Shown here: in pieces, positions 30,837 to 39,314 of the stretch
Position numbering within the stretch: the first letter of the stretch is position 1
Layout of the letters: the number at the start of each line of letters is the position of its first letter
Source: Sulfurisoma sp963709555
Lineage (GTDB): Bacteria > Pseudomonadota > Gammaproteobacteria > Burkholderiales > Rhodocyclaceae
Assembly (NCBI GenBank): GCA_963709555.1
Contig: CAVPWR010000006.1
Location: forward strand, 1-64,000
DNA: 64,000 nucleotides
Reading direction: 5' to 3'
The notes under the pieces: generated by a model
Told to the model about the DNA's origin: nothing
Seen by the model: only the letters and a program-made list of their open reading frames with translations
The model's database searches: none
Translations under genes and position numbers: made by a program

Positions 30837-32179
30837 TCATGCGCACCAGCGAAGAGAGCGCGCTGCTCACCGACCTCTACCAGCTCACCATGCTCCAGGC
30901 CTATTTCGACCAGGGCATGGCCGACACGGCCGTCTTCGAGTTCTTCGTGCGCAAGCTGCCGGCGGGGCGCAACTTCCTCGTCGCCGGCGGCCTCGAGCAG
31001 GTACTCGGCTATCTCGAGAACCTGTGCTTCACCGCCGAGGAGCTCGAGTGGCTCGCAGGCTGCGGCCGCTTCCACCGGCGCTTCGTCGATTCGCTCGCCG
31101 ACCTGCGCTTCACCGGCGAGGTGCAGGCGATGGCCGAGGGCACGGTGTTCTTCGCCGACGAGCCGATCCTGCGCGTGGTGGCCCCGCTGCGCGAGGCGCA
31201 GCTGGTCGAAACGCGCCTCATCAACCTGCTGCAGTTCCAGACGCTGGCGGCCTCGAAGGCGGCGCGCGTGCGGCTGGCCGCCCGCGACAAGTTGCTGGTC
31301 GACTTCGGCCTGCGCCGCGCCCACGGCGCCGAAGCCGCGCTGCTCTCGGCGCGGGCGAGTTTCCTCGTCGGCTTCGACGGCAGCTCCAACGTGCTGGCCG
31401 GCATGCGCTGGGGCGTGCCGGTGTTCGGCACCATGGCGCACTCCTTCATCCAGACCCACGACGACGAGGCCACGGCCTTCGAGCATTTCGCCCGCTCCCA
31501 TCCCCAGGCCACCACACTGCTGATCGACACCTACGACACCGAGGCCGCGGCGCGGACGCTGCCGCTGCTGGCGCGCAAGCTGGCAATCGACGGCATCGGC
31601 ATCCAGGCGGTGCGCATCGACAGCGGCGACCTCGGCGATCACGCGCGCCGCGTCCGCGCCATCCTCGACGCCGGCGGCGCCAGGGACATCAGGATCTTCG
31701 CCAGCGGCAACCTCGACGAATACGCGGTGCAGGCCCTGCTCGACTCCGGCGCGCCGATCGACGGCTTCGGCGTCGGCACGCGCATGAACACCTCGGCCGA
31801 CCACCCCTACTTCGACTGCGCCTACAAGCTGCAGGAGTACGCCGGTCGGCCGCGGCGGAAGCGCTCCGAAGGCAAGGCCACCTGGCCCGGACGCAAGCAG
31901 GTGTTCCGCCGCTTCGACGCGGCGGGCCACATGGCCGGCGACACCCTCACCCTCGAAAACGACAGCCTCGACGGCACGCCGCTGCTCGCCACGGTGATGC
32001 GCGGCGGGAGGCGCCTCGCGCCATCGCTGCCGCTGACCGAGGTGCGCGAACACGCGAAGCAACAGCTCGCGTCGCTGCCGCCCGAGTTGCGCCGTCTCGA
32101 CGCCGCAGCACCCTATCCGGTCGAAGTCGCCGCCCCCTTGCAGGCCCTCGCCCGCGAGGTAGATGCGCGCCGCCACTGA
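30833..32179 (+). CDS. pncB: Nicotinate phosphoribosyltransferase
   Basis: 448 residues, the length of the longer NAPRTase class. It converts nicotinate and PRPP to nicotinate mononucleotide, directly using the PncA product. Seen: LLTDLYQLTMLQAYF at the N-terminus, FGLRRAHGAEAALLSARASFLVGFDGSSN in the middle, VRIDSGDLGDHARRVR and FGVGTRMNTSAD in the phosphate-binding region. An ATG two codons downstream is an alternative start. The pncA-pncB pairing makes the assignment firm. Confidence 0.95.
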   Translation: MIMRTSEESALLTDLYQLTMLQAYFDQGMADTAVFEFFVRKLPAGRNFLVAGGLEQVLGYLENLCFTAEELEWLAGCGRFHRRFVDSLADLRFTGEVQAMAEGTVFFADEPILRVVAPLREAQLVETRLINLLQFQTLAASKAARVRLAARDKLLVDFGLRRAHGAEAALLSARASFLVGFDGSSNVLAGMRWGVPVFGTMAHSFIQTHDDEATAFEHFARSHPQATTLLIDTYDTEAAARTLPLLARKLAIDGIGIQAVRIDSGDLGDHARRVRAILDAGGARDIRIFASGNLDEYAVQALLDSGAPIDGFGVGTRMNTSADHPYFDCAYKLQEYAGRPRRKRSEGKATWPGRKQVFRRFDAAGHMAGDTLTLENDSLDGTPLLATVMRGGRRLAPSLPLTEVREHAKQQLASLPPELRRLDAAAPYPVEVAAPLQALAREVDARRH

Positions 32180-32180
32180 T

Positions 32181-33173
32181 ATGCCGCTGCGCAACGCCGA
32201 GATCGCAGCGATCTTCACCGAGATCGCCGACCTGCTGGAGATCGAGGAGGCCAATCCCTTCCGCGTACGCGCCTACCGCAACGCCGCACGCATCGTGAGC
32301 GAGCTCGGCCGCGACGTGAGGGACATGCTCGCGCGCGGCGAGGACCTCACCCGTCTGCCGGGCATCGGCGCCGACCTCGCGGGCAAGATGCGCGAGATCG
32401 TCGAGACCGGAAGCTGCCGCGCGCTGGAAAAGCTGCGCACCGAATTGCCACCCGCGGTCGCCGAACTGCTGCACGTGCCGGGCCTCGGCCCGAAGCGGGT
32501 GCGCCTGCTCTGGCTCGATCTCGACGTGCACACCGCCGAAGACCTGGTGCAGGCGGCGCGCGCGGGGCGCATCCGCGATATCCCCGGCTTCGGTGCCAGG
32601 ACCGAGGCCAACATCCTCGAGGCCGTAACGGCCCACCTGTCGAAGACGCGCCGCTACCCGCGGGCCGAGGCGGCGCCGTTCGCCGAGGCACTGACCGGCT
32701 GGCTGCGCGCAGCGGACGGCGTCGAGCGCATCGAGGTCGCCGGCAGCTACCGGCGCGGCCGCGACACCGTCGGCGACCTCGACATCCTCGTCGTCGCGAA
32801 GCCGGGCAGCGACGTAATGGCGCGCTTCGTCGCCTTCGACGAAGTTGCCGAGGTGATGTCGCGTGGACCGACGCGCGCCAGCGTCCGCCTCGGCAACGGC
32901 CTCCAGGTCGACCTGCGCGTCGTCGAGGCAGCCGCCTACGGCGCGGCGCTGTGCTACTTCACCGGCTCGAAGGCCCACAACATCGCCCTGCGCAAGATCG
33001 CGCAAGCCATGGGCCTGAAGCTCAACGAATACGGCGTGTTCGATGGCGACCGGCGCATCGCCGGAGACACCGAGGAATCCGTCTATCGCGCCCTGGGCCT
33101 GCGCTGGATCCCGCCACAGCTGCGCGAGGACAGCGGGGAGATCGAGGCGACGCGGCTGGGCACGCGACGATAG
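32181..33173 (+). CDS. PolX-family DNA polymerase lacking the PHP exonuclease domain
   Basis: 330 residues. An N-terminal helix-hairpin-helix region (NPFRVRAYRNAARIV, LPGIGADLAGKM, VPGLGPKRVRLLW, IPGFGARTEANIL) is followed by the X-family nucleotidyltransferase core. GSYRRGRDTVGDLDILV carries the two catalytic aspartates, and ALCYFTGSKAHNIALRKIAQ follows. Bacterial PolX is normally about 570 residues, with a C-terminal PHP 3'-5' exonuclease. Here the frame ends right after the linker (RWIPPQLREDSGEIEATR), and no PHP sequence follows in any frame. I chose ATG at 32181, two bases past the pncB stop, over one 18 bases upstream. It probably acts in gap-filling repair. Confidence 0.85.
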   Translation: MPLRNAEIAAIFTEIADLLEIEEANPFRVRAYRNAARIVSELGRDVRDMLARGEDLTRLPGIGADLAGKMREIVETGSCRALEKLRTELPPAVAELLHVPGLGPKRVRLLWLDLDVHTAEDLVQAARAGRIRDIPGFGARTEANILEAVTAHLSKTRRYPRAEAAPFAEALTGWLRAADGVERIEVAGSYRRGRDTVGDLDILVVAKPGSDVMARFVAFDEVAEVMSRGPTRASVRLGNGLQVDLRVVEAAAYGAALCYFTGSKAHNIALRKIAQAMGLKLNEYGVFDGDRRIAGDTEESVYRALGLRWIPPQLREDSGEIEATRLGTRR

Positions 33174-33379
33174 TTCCGGCTCGCGGATCGGCTGCAACCG
33201 GCCAACTCCGGCCATAGCAACAGCCCAGATTGTCCAGAATTGAACGGCGGGTAACTCTTGCCGAAGGAGACTTTCAGTTCAGCCGTCTCTCGGGCAGCAA
33301 ATTGGCCACTTCACATCTTTGACATTGAAATACTTGCTGCGGAGTTTGAGCTGCTCGGTATGCGTCATGATAGTAGTCG

Positions 33380-33409
33380 TTGGCGCCAAAATGGCGACAG
33401 TGATACACT
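33380..33409 (+). promoter_or_regulatory. Putative sigma-70 promoter and operator of the toxin-antitoxin pair
   Basis: TTGGCG (33380) and TACACT (33404) are 18 bases apart, and the -35 box sits inside the perfect 10-bp palindrome TTGGCGCCAA (33380-33389). The antitoxin ATG is 31 bases further down. A palindrome over the -35 box is what autorepression by a ribbon-helix-helix antitoxin would need. The gap 33174-33439 holds nothing else I can identify. Confidence 0.45.
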
Positions 33410-33439
33410 AAGCACTCAAGTTACCGTTCGAGGTGAAAA

Positions 33440-33751
33440 ATGGGTACTGCCATTGCCAAGCAAGATCGTATTGGCGCTCGAGTTCCACATGAGGTCTACG
33501 AGACGCTATGCCGTGCCGCCGAGCTAACCGGCGCCACGGTCAATCAGTTCCTGATCCAGGCCGCATTAAAGGAGGCACAGGCTGTCATCGAGCGTGAGGA
33601 TGTGATTCGTCTGTCGCCGCGCGACTGGAACTGGTTGCTTGACCTGATGGAAAACCCGCCCAAGCCGAACGCCAAGCTGAAGGCTGCCCTGAAGCGTTAC
33701 CAGAAGGCCAAGCGAGATGATGCAGGTACGACCTTTAGCTGGGGATCATGA
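33440..33751 (+). CDS. DUF1778/TacA-type antitoxin
   Basis: 103 residues. The N-terminal ribbon-helix-helix (RIGARVPHEVYETLCRAAELTGATVNQFL region) binds DNA, and the C-terminal tail (RLSPRDWNWLLDLMENPPKPN) matches the toxin-wrapping segment of TacA antitoxins. It overlaps the acetyltransferase toxin gene by 35 bases, the usual coupling in this family. Local base composition is less GC-rich than the rest of the window, consistent with acquisition by transfer. Confidence 0.88.
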   Translation: MGTAIAKQDRIGARVPHEVYETLCRAAELTGATVNQFLIQAALKEAQAVIEREDVIRLSPRDWNWLLDLMENPPKPNAKLKAALKRYQKAKRDDAGTTFSWGS

Positions 33752-34202
33752 CCGGCAGGGATTCGACTGCGGCAGCCAGGAACTGAACGACTGGTTGCGT
33801 CAGGTCGCCCGCCAGCATCAGGACAAGGGGCTGTCGAAGACCTTCGTCGCCGTTCGCGAGGAAGTGCCAGCCCGCATCTGTGGCTATTACGCGCTGACGC
33901 TGGCAGAGCTCGAGAACCGACATTTGCCGGAAGTCTGGCGCAGGAAGCTGCCGCGTCGCATCCCTGGCATACGTTTGGGCCGGTTGGCTGTCGATAGACA
34001 GTATCAGTGCAAGGGGCTAGGCGAACTACTGCTAGTCGATGCCATGATGAGGGCGCGGCGCATCTACGCCGAGGCGGGCGGAATTGGTTTGTTCGTCGAT
34101 GCGCTGGACGAACAGGCGGCAGGTTATTACCGAAACTTCGGTTTTGATGCATCCCCGGATAACCCTCTGCTATTGTTCCTGTCGGCAAAGGCCATCGGGT
34201 AA
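33717..34202 (+). CDS. GNAT acetyltransferase toxin, TacT type
   Basis: 161 residues. FDCGSQELNDWLRQVARQHQDK at the N-terminus and the acetyl-CoA-binding RLAVDRQYQCKGLGELLLVDAM (R/Q-x-x-G-x-G/A) are characteristic of TacT/AtaT-like toxins, which acetylate the amino group of charged tRNAs and block translation. The conserved C-terminal YYRNFGF supplies the catalytic Tyr. Paired with the antitoxin upstream. The RNA-repair operon starts 170 bases after its stop. Confidence 0.88.
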   Translation: MMQVRPLAGDHDRQGFDCGSQELNDWLRQVARQHQDKGLSKTFVAVREEVPARICGYYALTLAELENRHLPEVWRRKLPRRIPGIRLGRLAVDRQYQCKGLGELLLVDAMMRARRIYAEAGGIGLFVDALDEQAAGYYRNFGFDASPDNPLLLFLSAKAIG

Positions 34203-34372
34203 GAGAGCGGCAGGTTTAGGGTCGGATTGCAGCCATCGCCCATGAATAAATCATCAGGCCGTTGAGGGTCGCGAGCCACCGCCCATCCCATAACTGATTC
34301 CTTCTCCCCTCCCCGGTGTCCCAAACACGTTTCCGCGGCTATCCTTCGAACCGGGCACATCGGAGGGCAAAC

Positions 34373-34803
34373 ATGGGAGGAACTGGCGGAATGGCTTGGG
34401 AAACCTTCGCCCACGAGGCCGACGTCGGCGTGCGCGGCTTCGGCGCCACGACTGGCGAGGCCTTCGCGGCGCGGCCATGGCGATGACGGCTGCGATCTGC
34501 GATCCGGAAAAAGTCGGCGCTGGCGATACGGTGCATATCGAATGCGCGGCGCCCGACGACGAGCTGCTGCTGGTCGATTGGCTCAATGCGCTGGTCTACG
34601 AAATGGCGACGCGGCGCATGCTGTTCTCGCGCTTCGAGGTGAGCATTGCGGACCACCGCCTTACGGCCACCGCCTGGGGCGAACCGGTAGACGTCGCGCG
34701 CCACCAGCCCGCGGCCGAGGTCAAGGGCGCCTCGTTCTGCGAACTGGCGGTGCGGCGCTAGCCGGACGGCCGGTGGCTGGCGCAATGCATCGTCGATGTT
34801 TGA
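34373..34803 (+). pseudogene. Archease (RtcB cofactor), disrupted by a frame break and an in-frame TAG
   Basis: Archease promotes guanylylation and multiple turnover of the RNA ligase RtcB. The start WETFAHEADVGVRGFG carries the conserved H-x-A-D-V-G, and the C-terminal half (LLVDWLNALVYEMATR, LTATAWGEPVD, VKGASFCELAV) is unmistakable. The frame breaks near 34465 (GGC GCG GCC ATG context, one G short). At 34759-34761 a TAG interrupts LAVRR-(stop)-PDGRWLAQCIVDV, after which the normal C-terminus runs to TGA at 34801. If the TAG is real, the product lacks its last 14 residues. RBS GGAGGG precedes ATG 34373; a second ATG at 34391 is possible. It heads the Hsp70/Hsp40/RtcB operon, 58 bases before the Hsp70 gene. 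Confidence 0.85.
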
Positions 34804-34861
34804 GGCAGGTCAATCGAGGCAGGTAACTTGCTCTTAGAATTGGCAAAAAACGGGGGTAATC

Positions 34862-36742
34862 ATGACAATCATCATCGGCATCGATCTCGGCACATCCAAC
34901 TCGGCGGCGGCGGTGCTGCGCGGCGGCCGGCCGGTGCTGATCCCCAGCGCCGAGGGCGTGAGCCTCGGCGGCAAGGCCTTCCCCAGCTACGTCGCGATTA
35001 CGGCCGACGGCCAGATGCTGGTCGGCGAGCCGGCGCGGCGCCAGGCCGCGGCCAACCCCGAGGGCACCACCAGCGCCTTCAAGCGCAAGATGGGCACGCG
35101 CGACCGCATCCGCCTGCGCGACCGCGAGTTCTCGCCCGAGCAACTCTCGGCCTTCCTGCTGCAGAAGATCAAGCGCGATGCCGAGGCCTTCCTCGGCGAG
35201 CCGGTGAGCAAGGCCGTGGTGACCGTGCCGGCCTATTTCGACGACAACCAGCGCAGCGCCACCAAGGACGCCGCCGGCATCGCCGGCCTCGAGGTGGTGC
35301 GCCTGGTGAACGAACCGACCGCGGCCTCGCTCGCCTACGGCCTCGATCGCGCGACCGAGGAGTTGCGCATCGCCGTGATCGACCTCGGCGGCGGCACGCT
35401 CGATGTCACCATCATGGAATTCGGCAAGGGCGTGTTCGAGGTGAAGAGCACATCCGGCGACACCAAGCTCGGTGGCACCGACATGAACCAGGCGCTCTAC
35501 GAGGCCCTGGCGCAGCGCTTCTACGAGCAGAGCGGCATCGATGTGCGCCGCGACACCAAGGCGGCGGCACGGCTGATGGAGGCGGCCGAGATGGCCAAGA
35601 TCGAGCTGTCGACCAGCGTCACGACGCACCTTTCGCTGCCCTACATCGGCGCCTCCGGCGGCGATCCGCGGCACCTCGAAATGGACCTCGGCCGCGCCGA
35701 ACTGGAAAAGCTGGTGCGCCCGACCATCGAGCGCTGCCGCCGGCCGCTCGAACAGGCGCTGCGCGATGCCGGCATCACGGCCCAACAGGTTGACCGCATC
35801 GTCTTCGTCGGCGGGCCGACGCGGATGCCGGCGGTGCGCGCTTTCTTCGAGGAGATGTTCGGCCGCCAGGCCGAGATGGGCGTCGATCCGATGGAATGCG
35901 TCGCCAGCGGCGCCGCCATCCAGGCCGGCGTGCTGACCGGCGAGGTCGGCGACATCGTGCTGGTGGACGTCACGCCGCTGACCCTCGGCGTCGAGACGCT
36001 GGGCGGCGTGGCCACCGCGCTGATCTCGCGCAACACGCCGGTGCCGGTGAAGAAGACCGAGACCTTCACTACCGCCGCCGACCTGCAGACCTCGGTGACG
36101 GTGCATGTGTACCAGGGCGAGCGCACGATGGCCGCCGACAACGTCAGCCTCGGCGAATTCAATCTCGACGGCATTCCGCCAGCGCCGCGCGGCGTGCCCA
36201 AGATCGAGGTGAGCTTCGACATCGACGCCAACGGCATTCTCAACGTCACCGCCAAGGACACCGCCACGGGCAAGAGCCAGTCGGTGCGCATCAGCGGCTC
36301 GACGCGCCTGCCCAAGGACATCAAGGAACGCATGGAGCAGGAGGCCGAGAAATACGCCGAGGCCGACAGGAAGCGGCGCGAGGATGCCGAGGCGATCAAC
36401 GAAGCCGACAGCCTTTGTTACCAGGCCGAGAAGATGCTCGCCGACTTCGCCGACAAGCTGACCGCGGACCTCAAGGACAGGATCGAGCAGGCCCGGCGCT
36501 CCACCAAGGAGGCCTGTGCCAAGAAGGATGCCGCGCTGGCCAAGGAAAGGGTCGATGCCCTGCGCAAGGCCCTGAAGGAAGCGGGCACGGTGATCTACGC
36601 CCAGAACCAGCCGCCCGGCACTGGGCCGTACCAGGAAGTGCGCTACGACACCACGCCGCCGCCCGACGTCTCTGCCGGCGGCGAGGCGCGGCCGAGCGGT
36701 GCCGGCCCGCGCGGCCGCGTCGTCGACGCCGACTATCGCTGA
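34862..36742 (+). CDS. Hsp70 chaperone (DnaK paralogue) of the RNA-repair operon
   Basis: 626 residues, full length. The ATPase domain has IGIDLGTSNSAAAVL, AVVTVPAYFDDNQR, LVNEPTAASLAYG, AVIDLGGGTLDVTI and VFVGGPTRMPAVR; the substrate-binding domain includes VTPLTLGVETLGGV and FDIDANGILNVTAKD; a helical lid follows. The C-terminus ends RVVDADYR rather than the EEVKKD-like tail of housekeeping DnaK. It has diverged from the main DnaK and lacks grpE nearby. It is flanked by archease and by a DnaJ whose gene starts 19 bases later. This placement suggests a chaperone dedicated to the RNA ligase or its substrates, which is inference. Confidence 0.9.
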   Translation: MTIIIGIDLGTSNSAAAVLRGGRPVLIPSAEGVSLGGKAFPSYVAITADGQMLVGEPARRQAAANPEGTTSAFKRKMGTRDRIRLRDREFSPEQLSAFLLQKIKRDAEAFLGEPVSKAVVTVPAYFDDNQRSATKDAAGIAGLEVVRLVNEPTAASLAYGLDRATEELRIAVIDLGGGTLDVTIMEFGKGVFEVKSTSGDTKLGGTDMNQALYEALAQRFYEQSGIDVRRDTKAAARLMEAAEMAKIELSTSVTTHLSLPYIGASGGDPRHLEMDLGRAELEKLVRPTIERCRRPLEQALRDAGITAQQVDRIVFVGGPTRMPAVRAFFEEMFGRQAEMGVDPMECVASGAAIQAGVLTGEVGDIVLVDVTPLTLGVETLGGVATALISRNTPVPVKKTETFTTAADLQTSVTVHVYQGERTMAADNVSLGEFNLDGIPPAPRGVPKIEVSFDIDANGILNVTAKDTATGKSQSVRISGSTRLPKDIKERMEQEAEKYAEADRKRREDAEAINEADSLCYQAEKMLADFADKLTADLKDRIEQARRSTKEACAKKDAALAKERVDALRKALKEAGTVIYAQNQPPGTGPYQEVRYDTTPPPDVSAGGEARPSGAGPRGRVVDADYR

Positions 36743-36761
36743 TTGATTCGGGGAGGCTGTC

Positions 36762-37868
36762 ATCGACGCCCCCAAGCGCGACTACTACGAGGTCCTCGGC
36801 GTAGCCCGCGACGCCGATGCCAAGGCGATCAAGGACGCCTTCCGCAAACTTGCCCTCAAGTATCACCCGGACCGCAACAAGGAACCGGGGGCGGAGGACA
36901 GGTTCAAGGAGATCGCCGAGGCCTATGCCGTGCTCTCCGATCAGAAGAAGCGCACCGACTACGACGCCGGCGGCTTCGCCGGCCTCAAGGGTGTCCGGCC
37001 GGAGGATCTCTACGGGGGCATCGACTTCAACGACCTCTTCGGTGGCCTCGGCTTCGATTTCGGCGGCGGCATCTTCGAACGTTTCTTCGGCGGCAGGTCC
37101 GCGCATGGCCGCACCCATGGGCCCCAGCGAGGCGAGAACCTGGAGGCCCTGCTGCGCGTTCCCCTCGAGCGCGTCATGCATGGCGGCGAGGAGCCGGTAC
37201 GCGTCGACCGCCTGGTCCAATGCACCGCTTGCCAGGGCAGCGGTGCCAAGGCTGGCACCGCTCCGCGAGTTTGCGAGAACTGCCACGGCAGCGGCCGCGA
37301 AATGAAAAGCGGCCACGAGGGCGGCGTCATGTTTCAGCGCGTCACCACCTGTCCGGCCTGCCACGGCCGCGGCTCCTTCATCGATCAACCATGCCCCGAC
37401 TGTCATGGCCGCGGCCAGTTCGAGCGTAGCGAGACCATCACCGTCAAGGTCCCGGTCGGCGTCGAGGAAGGCATGGTGCTGCGCATCCCCGGCCACGGCA
37501 TGGCCGCCCCCGTGGCCAATGGCGTGGCGGGCGACCTTTTCGTCATCGTCCACGCCCTGCCCGATCCGCGTTTCGTACGTGACGGCGCCGACCTCTGGCG
37601 CGCCGAGGATCTGCGCCTTCCCGACGCCGTGCTCGGAACAGAGCTGTCGGTGCCGACCCTCGACGGCAGTGCCAAGGTGACGATACCGCCGGGCACCCAG
37701 CCCGACACCGTGCTGCGCCTGCGCGGCAAGGGTCTGCCCCACTTCGGCGGCGGCCAGCGCGGCGACCTGCTGCTGCGGCTGCGCCTGGTTGTGCCTGCAA
37801 ACGTATCCGCTGCCGAACGGCGGCTCTACGAGCAATTGCGGGAACAGCAGCACGAACAGCGCCTCTGA
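36762..37868 (+). CDS. DnaJ-type Hsp40 co-chaperone with an apparent ATC start codon
   Basis: 368 residues in full DnaJ order. J domain (KRDYYEVLGV...LKYHPDRNKEPG, HPD intact), Gly/Phe region (GGIDFNDLFGGLGFDFGGG), four zinc repeats (CTACQGSG, CENCHGSG, CPACHGRG, CPDCHGRG) and the C-terminal client-binding domain. No ATG, GTG or TTG lies between the in-frame stop at 36744 and the J domain. The RBS-like GGGGAGG (36749-36755) is ideally spaced for ATC at 36762, which would begin MDAPKRDYY. Starting at the first ATG (36930) would delete the HPD motif. It probably partners the Hsp70 encoded just upstream; RtcB follows four bases later. Confidence 0.88.
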   Translation: MDAPKRDYYEVLGVARDADAKAIKDAFRKLALKYHPDRNKEPGAEDRFKEIAEAYAVLSDQKKRTDYDAGGFAGLKGVRPEDLYGGIDFNDLFGGLGFDFGGGIFERFFGGRSAHGRTHGPQRGENLEALLRVPLERVMHGGEEPVRVDRLVQCTACQGSGAKAGTAPRVCENCHGSGREMKSGHEGGVMFQRVTTCPACHGRGSFIDQPCPDCHGRGQFERSETITVKVPVGVEEGMVLRIPGHGMAAPVANGVAGDLFVIVHALPDPRFVRDGADLWRAEDLRLPDAVLGTELSVPTLDGSAKVTIPPGTQPDTVLRLRGKGLPHFGGGQRGDLLLRLRLVVPANVSAAERRLYEQLREQQHEQRL

Positions 37869-37872
37869 ATTC

Positions 37873-39303
37873 ATGGACACATCGAAACTCAAGCAACGCG
37901 GCGAATTCGAATGGGAACTGCCGGCCACGGGCCGCATGCGCGTGCCGGGCGTGATCTTCGCCTCGCGCGAGCTGGTCGAGGCCATGGACGACAAGGTGGG
38001 CGAGCAGGTGGCCAACGTCGCCAGCCTGCCGGGCATCGTCGCCGCCGCCTACGCCATGCCCGACGCCCACTGGGGCTACGGCTTCCCCATCGGCGGCGTC
38101 GCCGCCTTCGATGCCGACGACGGCGGCGTGGTCTCGGCCGGCGGCGTCGGCTTCGACATCTCCTGCGGCGTGCGCACCCTGCACACCGGCCTCAAGCTCG
38201 CCGACATCGAACGCGAGAAGAAGCGGCTGGCCGACATCCTCTACGCCCGCATCCCCGCCGGCGTCGGCAGCACCGGCACCATCCACCTCGGCCACGCCGA
38301 AATGGCGGCGATGCTCAAGGGCGGCGCGCGCTGGGCGGTGCAGCAAGGCTACGGCCTGGAAGCCGACCTCGCCCGCATCGAGGAACACGGCTGCGTCGCC
38401 GGTGCCGACCCGGCCGCCGTCTCGGACCAGGCCAGGAAGCGCCAGCGCGACGAGATGGGCACGCTGGGCTCGGGCAACCATTACCTCGAGGTGCAGGTGG
38501 TCAGCGAAATCTTCGATGCGACCGCCGCCCGCGCCTACGGCCTCGCGGCCGGCGACGTGGTGGTGAGCATCCACTGCGGCTCGCGCGGCCTCGGCCACCA
38601 GATCGGCACGGACTATCTGCGCGAGATGGTCATCGCGGCGCCGGCGGCCGGCATTGCCCTGCCCGACCGCGAACTGGCCTGTGCCCCCTTGAAGTCGGCG
38701 CTGGGCCAGCGCTACCTCGGCGCCATGCGCGCCGGCATCAACTGCGCACTGGCCAACCGCCAGATCCTCACCCACCTGGCACGGCAGGCCTTCGCCACGG
38801 TATTCCCCGGCGCGCATCTGCCCCTGCTCTACGACGTCTCGCACAACACCTGCAAGGAGGAGACGCACACGGTCGACGGCCACAAGCGCCGGCTGTTCGT
38901 GCATCGCAAGGGCGCCACGCGGGCGTTCGGGCCGGGCCACGCCGAGCTGCCGCCCGAATACGCCAAAGCCGGGCAGCCGGTGCTGATCGGCGGCAGCATG
39001 GGCACCGCCTCGTACATCCTCGCCGGCTCCGCCGGCACCGAAGAGCGCGCCTTCGGCTCCGCCTGCCACGGCGCCGGACGCGCGATGAGCCGCCACGCCG
39101 CGACGCGACGCTGGCAGGGCCGCGCGCTGATCGACGAGCTCGCCGCGCGCGGCATCCTCATCCGCAGCCCGAGCGCCCGCGGCGTGGCCGAGGAAGCGCC
39201 GCTCGCCTACAAGGATGTCAGCGCCGTGGTCGATTCTTCCGAGCGCGCGGGACTGGCGGGCAAGGTGGCGCGCCTGTCGCCGCTGGTCTGCATCAAGGGC
39301 TGA
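37873..39303 (+). CDS. rtcB: RNA-splicing ligase RtcB
   Basis: 476 residues, similar in length to archaeal RtcB. It seals 5'-OH and 2',3'-cyclic-phosphate RNA ends with GTP and Mn2+. Metal and GTP-site motifs are intact: PDAHWGYGFPIGGVAAFD, GGVGFDISCGVRTL (metal-binding Cys), GSGNHYLEVQ, SIHCGSRGLGHQIG, LIGGSMGTASYIL, and SACHGAGRAMSR with the guanylylated His. The N-terminus (LKQRGEFEWELPATGRMRVPGVIFA) is the archaeal/metazoan-like class rather than the E. coli RtcBA type. No RtcA or RtcR is nearby. The context is archease, Hsp70, Hsp40 and DUF504. Confidence 0.96.
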   Translation: MDTSKLKQRGEFEWELPATGRMRVPGVIFASRELVEAMDDKVGEQVANVASLPGIVAAAYAMPDAHWGYGFPIGGVAAFDADDGGVVSAGGVGFDISCGVRTLHTGLKLADIEREKKRLADILYARIPAGVGSTGTIHLGHAEMAAMLKGGARWAVQQGYGLEADLARIEEHGCVAGADPAAVSDQARKRQRDEMGTLGSGNHYLEVQVVSEIFDATAARAYGLAAGDVVVSIHCGSRGLGHQIGTDYLREMVIAAPAAGIALPDRELACAPLKSALGQRYLGAMRAGINCALANRQILTHLARQAFATVFPGAHLPLLYDVSHNTCKEETHTVDGHKRRLFVHRKGATRAFGPGHAELPPEYAKAGQPVLIGGSMGTASYILAGSAGTEERAFGSACHGAGRAMSRHAATRRWQGRALIDELAARGILIRSPSARGVAEEAPLAYKDVSAVVDSSERAGLAGKVARLSPLVCIKG

Positions 39304-39314
39304 TCCAATCGGTC

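Noticed and set aside
33258..33527. A small 89-codon plus-strand frame between the PolX-like gene and the antitoxin
   Set aside because: No RBS, no recognisable domain, covers the putative toxin-antitoxin promoter and overlaps the antitoxin start.
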